The translations under genes were made by a program, and so were the position numbers. Shown here in pieces: positions 63,580 to 64,000 of a stretch of 64,000 nt of DNA (position 1 is its first letter; every line of letters begins with the position of its first letter). The notes beneath the pieces are model-generated. The model saw nothing but the letters and a program-made list of their open reading frames with translations. It ran no database searches and was not told where the DNA came from. This stretch comes from Plasmodiophora brassicae. Taxonomy: Eukaryota > Endomyxa: Phytomyxea > Phytomyxea > Plasmodiophorida. Location: the NCBI GenBank assembly GCA_036867785.1, contig CP145412.1, positions 310,001 through 374,000 on the forward strand, read 5' to 3'.

Positions 63580-64000
63580 GAACCGACAACGTGGCACACT
63601 TGTAACCAAGACGAAGGAGCTTAACCGGGAAGAATACGTCCGTCTCCTTGTAGAAGAGGTCATTCCGGCTGTGAAGGAGAAGTGGCCGGCGGGAACGAAG
63701 TCACAGGCCATCTTCATCCAGCAAGACAATGCACGGCCTCATGCAAAGGTCGACGACGCTGCGGTTTATGCAGCTGGTCACTCGGACGGGTTCAACATCA
63801 ACTTGATGTGTCAACCCCCGAATAGCCCAGACTTTAACGTCTTAGACTTGGGTATCTTTGCTGCCTTGCAGGCCGAGCAGCTGCGGCAAGCCCCCAGAAC
63901 CATCGACGACCTGATCCATGTTGTCGTGGAAACGTACAACAACTACAATCCGGGCAAGATCAACGAGTGCTTTCTCTCTTGGCAGATGTCACTTCGTGAA

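Larger units (their letters stand above)
57349..64000 (+). mobile_element. Plant-type (D39D) mariner transposon, interrupted and running off the window
   Basis: It begins at a TA followed by CTCCCTCTGTCCGGGAATGA, a terminal repeat of the Stowaway/mariner type. A transposase frame opens at ATG 57590 (MPSGKQNLTDEQRNGALQWL) but meets in-frame stops near 57703 and 57797. From about 57811 a different frame carries the rest (SLSAATEIPRSTLHDMVREG, then the first catalytic Asp in HIDEKWFYVTK). It is cut at 58314 by the retrotransposon and resumes at 63580-63584 with QQDNARPH (second Asp) and QPPNSPDFNVLDLGIF (third Asp). The last two Asp are 39 residues apart, the D39D pattern. The right end is outside. 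The element is inactive as it stands. It lies 37 bp after the solenoid gene stop. Confidence 0.85.

Overview
This 64 kb window is nuclear DNA from a GC-rich, gene-dense, flagellate-type eukaryotic microbe. It carries eukaryotic housekeeping genes (RTF2, NOC4, uL16/RPL10, WRAP53, CSA-like, ALKBH1-like, SWT1-like PIN, DGAT2), a eukaryotic initiator tRNA-Met, and GT-AG introns that are mostly 50-65 nt. Tubulin modifiers (TTLL, p25-alpha/TPPP) suggest a flagellated stage. A family of SKP1-like plus ankyrin proteins with signal peptides, together with the compact gene layout, points to a plasmodiophorid (Rhizaria, for example Plasmodiophora brassicae). That assignment is an inference from gene content and was not checked by search.

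Layout. 1-9.3 kb: a partial gene, a fold-back element of about 1 kb, then a dense housekeeping block (RTF2, a short XRN nuclease, NOC4, a PAP2 phosphatase, a GT64 glycosyltransferase). 9.3-13.2 kb: a repeat island with two fold-back inverted repeats, the first secreted SKP1-ankyrin gene and a decayed copy of its tail. 13.2-18 kb: a CSA-like WD40 gene, a two-TM protein and a P-type ATPase. 18-26.4 kb: a second accessory island with a decayed ankyrin copy, fold-back duplications carrying transposase relics, dispersed repeats, a Ty3/gypsy relic, a secreted zinc-finger protein and a second SKP1-ankyrin gene. 26.4-30.7 kb: p25-alpha, TTLL, tRNA-iMet and a SWT1-like nuclease. 30.7-35.7 kb: a large scrambled inverted duplication carrying two more SKP1-ankyrin genes head to head. 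35.9-57.3 kb: an uninterrupted block of spliced genes (HEAT protein, DGAT2, reticulon, LRR membrane protein, WRAP53, ALKBH1, a large ARM-vWFA protein, RPL10, a FANCD2-like solenoid protein). 57.3 kb to the end: a plant-type (D39D) mariner transposon with a young Ty3/gypsy chromodomain retrotransposon inserted inside its transposase gene.

The pattern is two-compartment: compact GC-rich housekeeping blocks alternate with repeat islands, and all the predicted secreted SKP1-ankyrin proteins and the secreted zinc-finger protein lie in the islands. The strongest leads are the signal-peptide-bearing SKP1-ankyrin family with its conserved 57-60 nt intron, the repeated generation of near-perfect inverted duplications, and a short palindromic motif (core ACGGACTCCGTG) next to gene starts and inside the retrotransposon LTR. 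Intron positions were predicted by hand from splice signals, reading phase and family alignment from memory.
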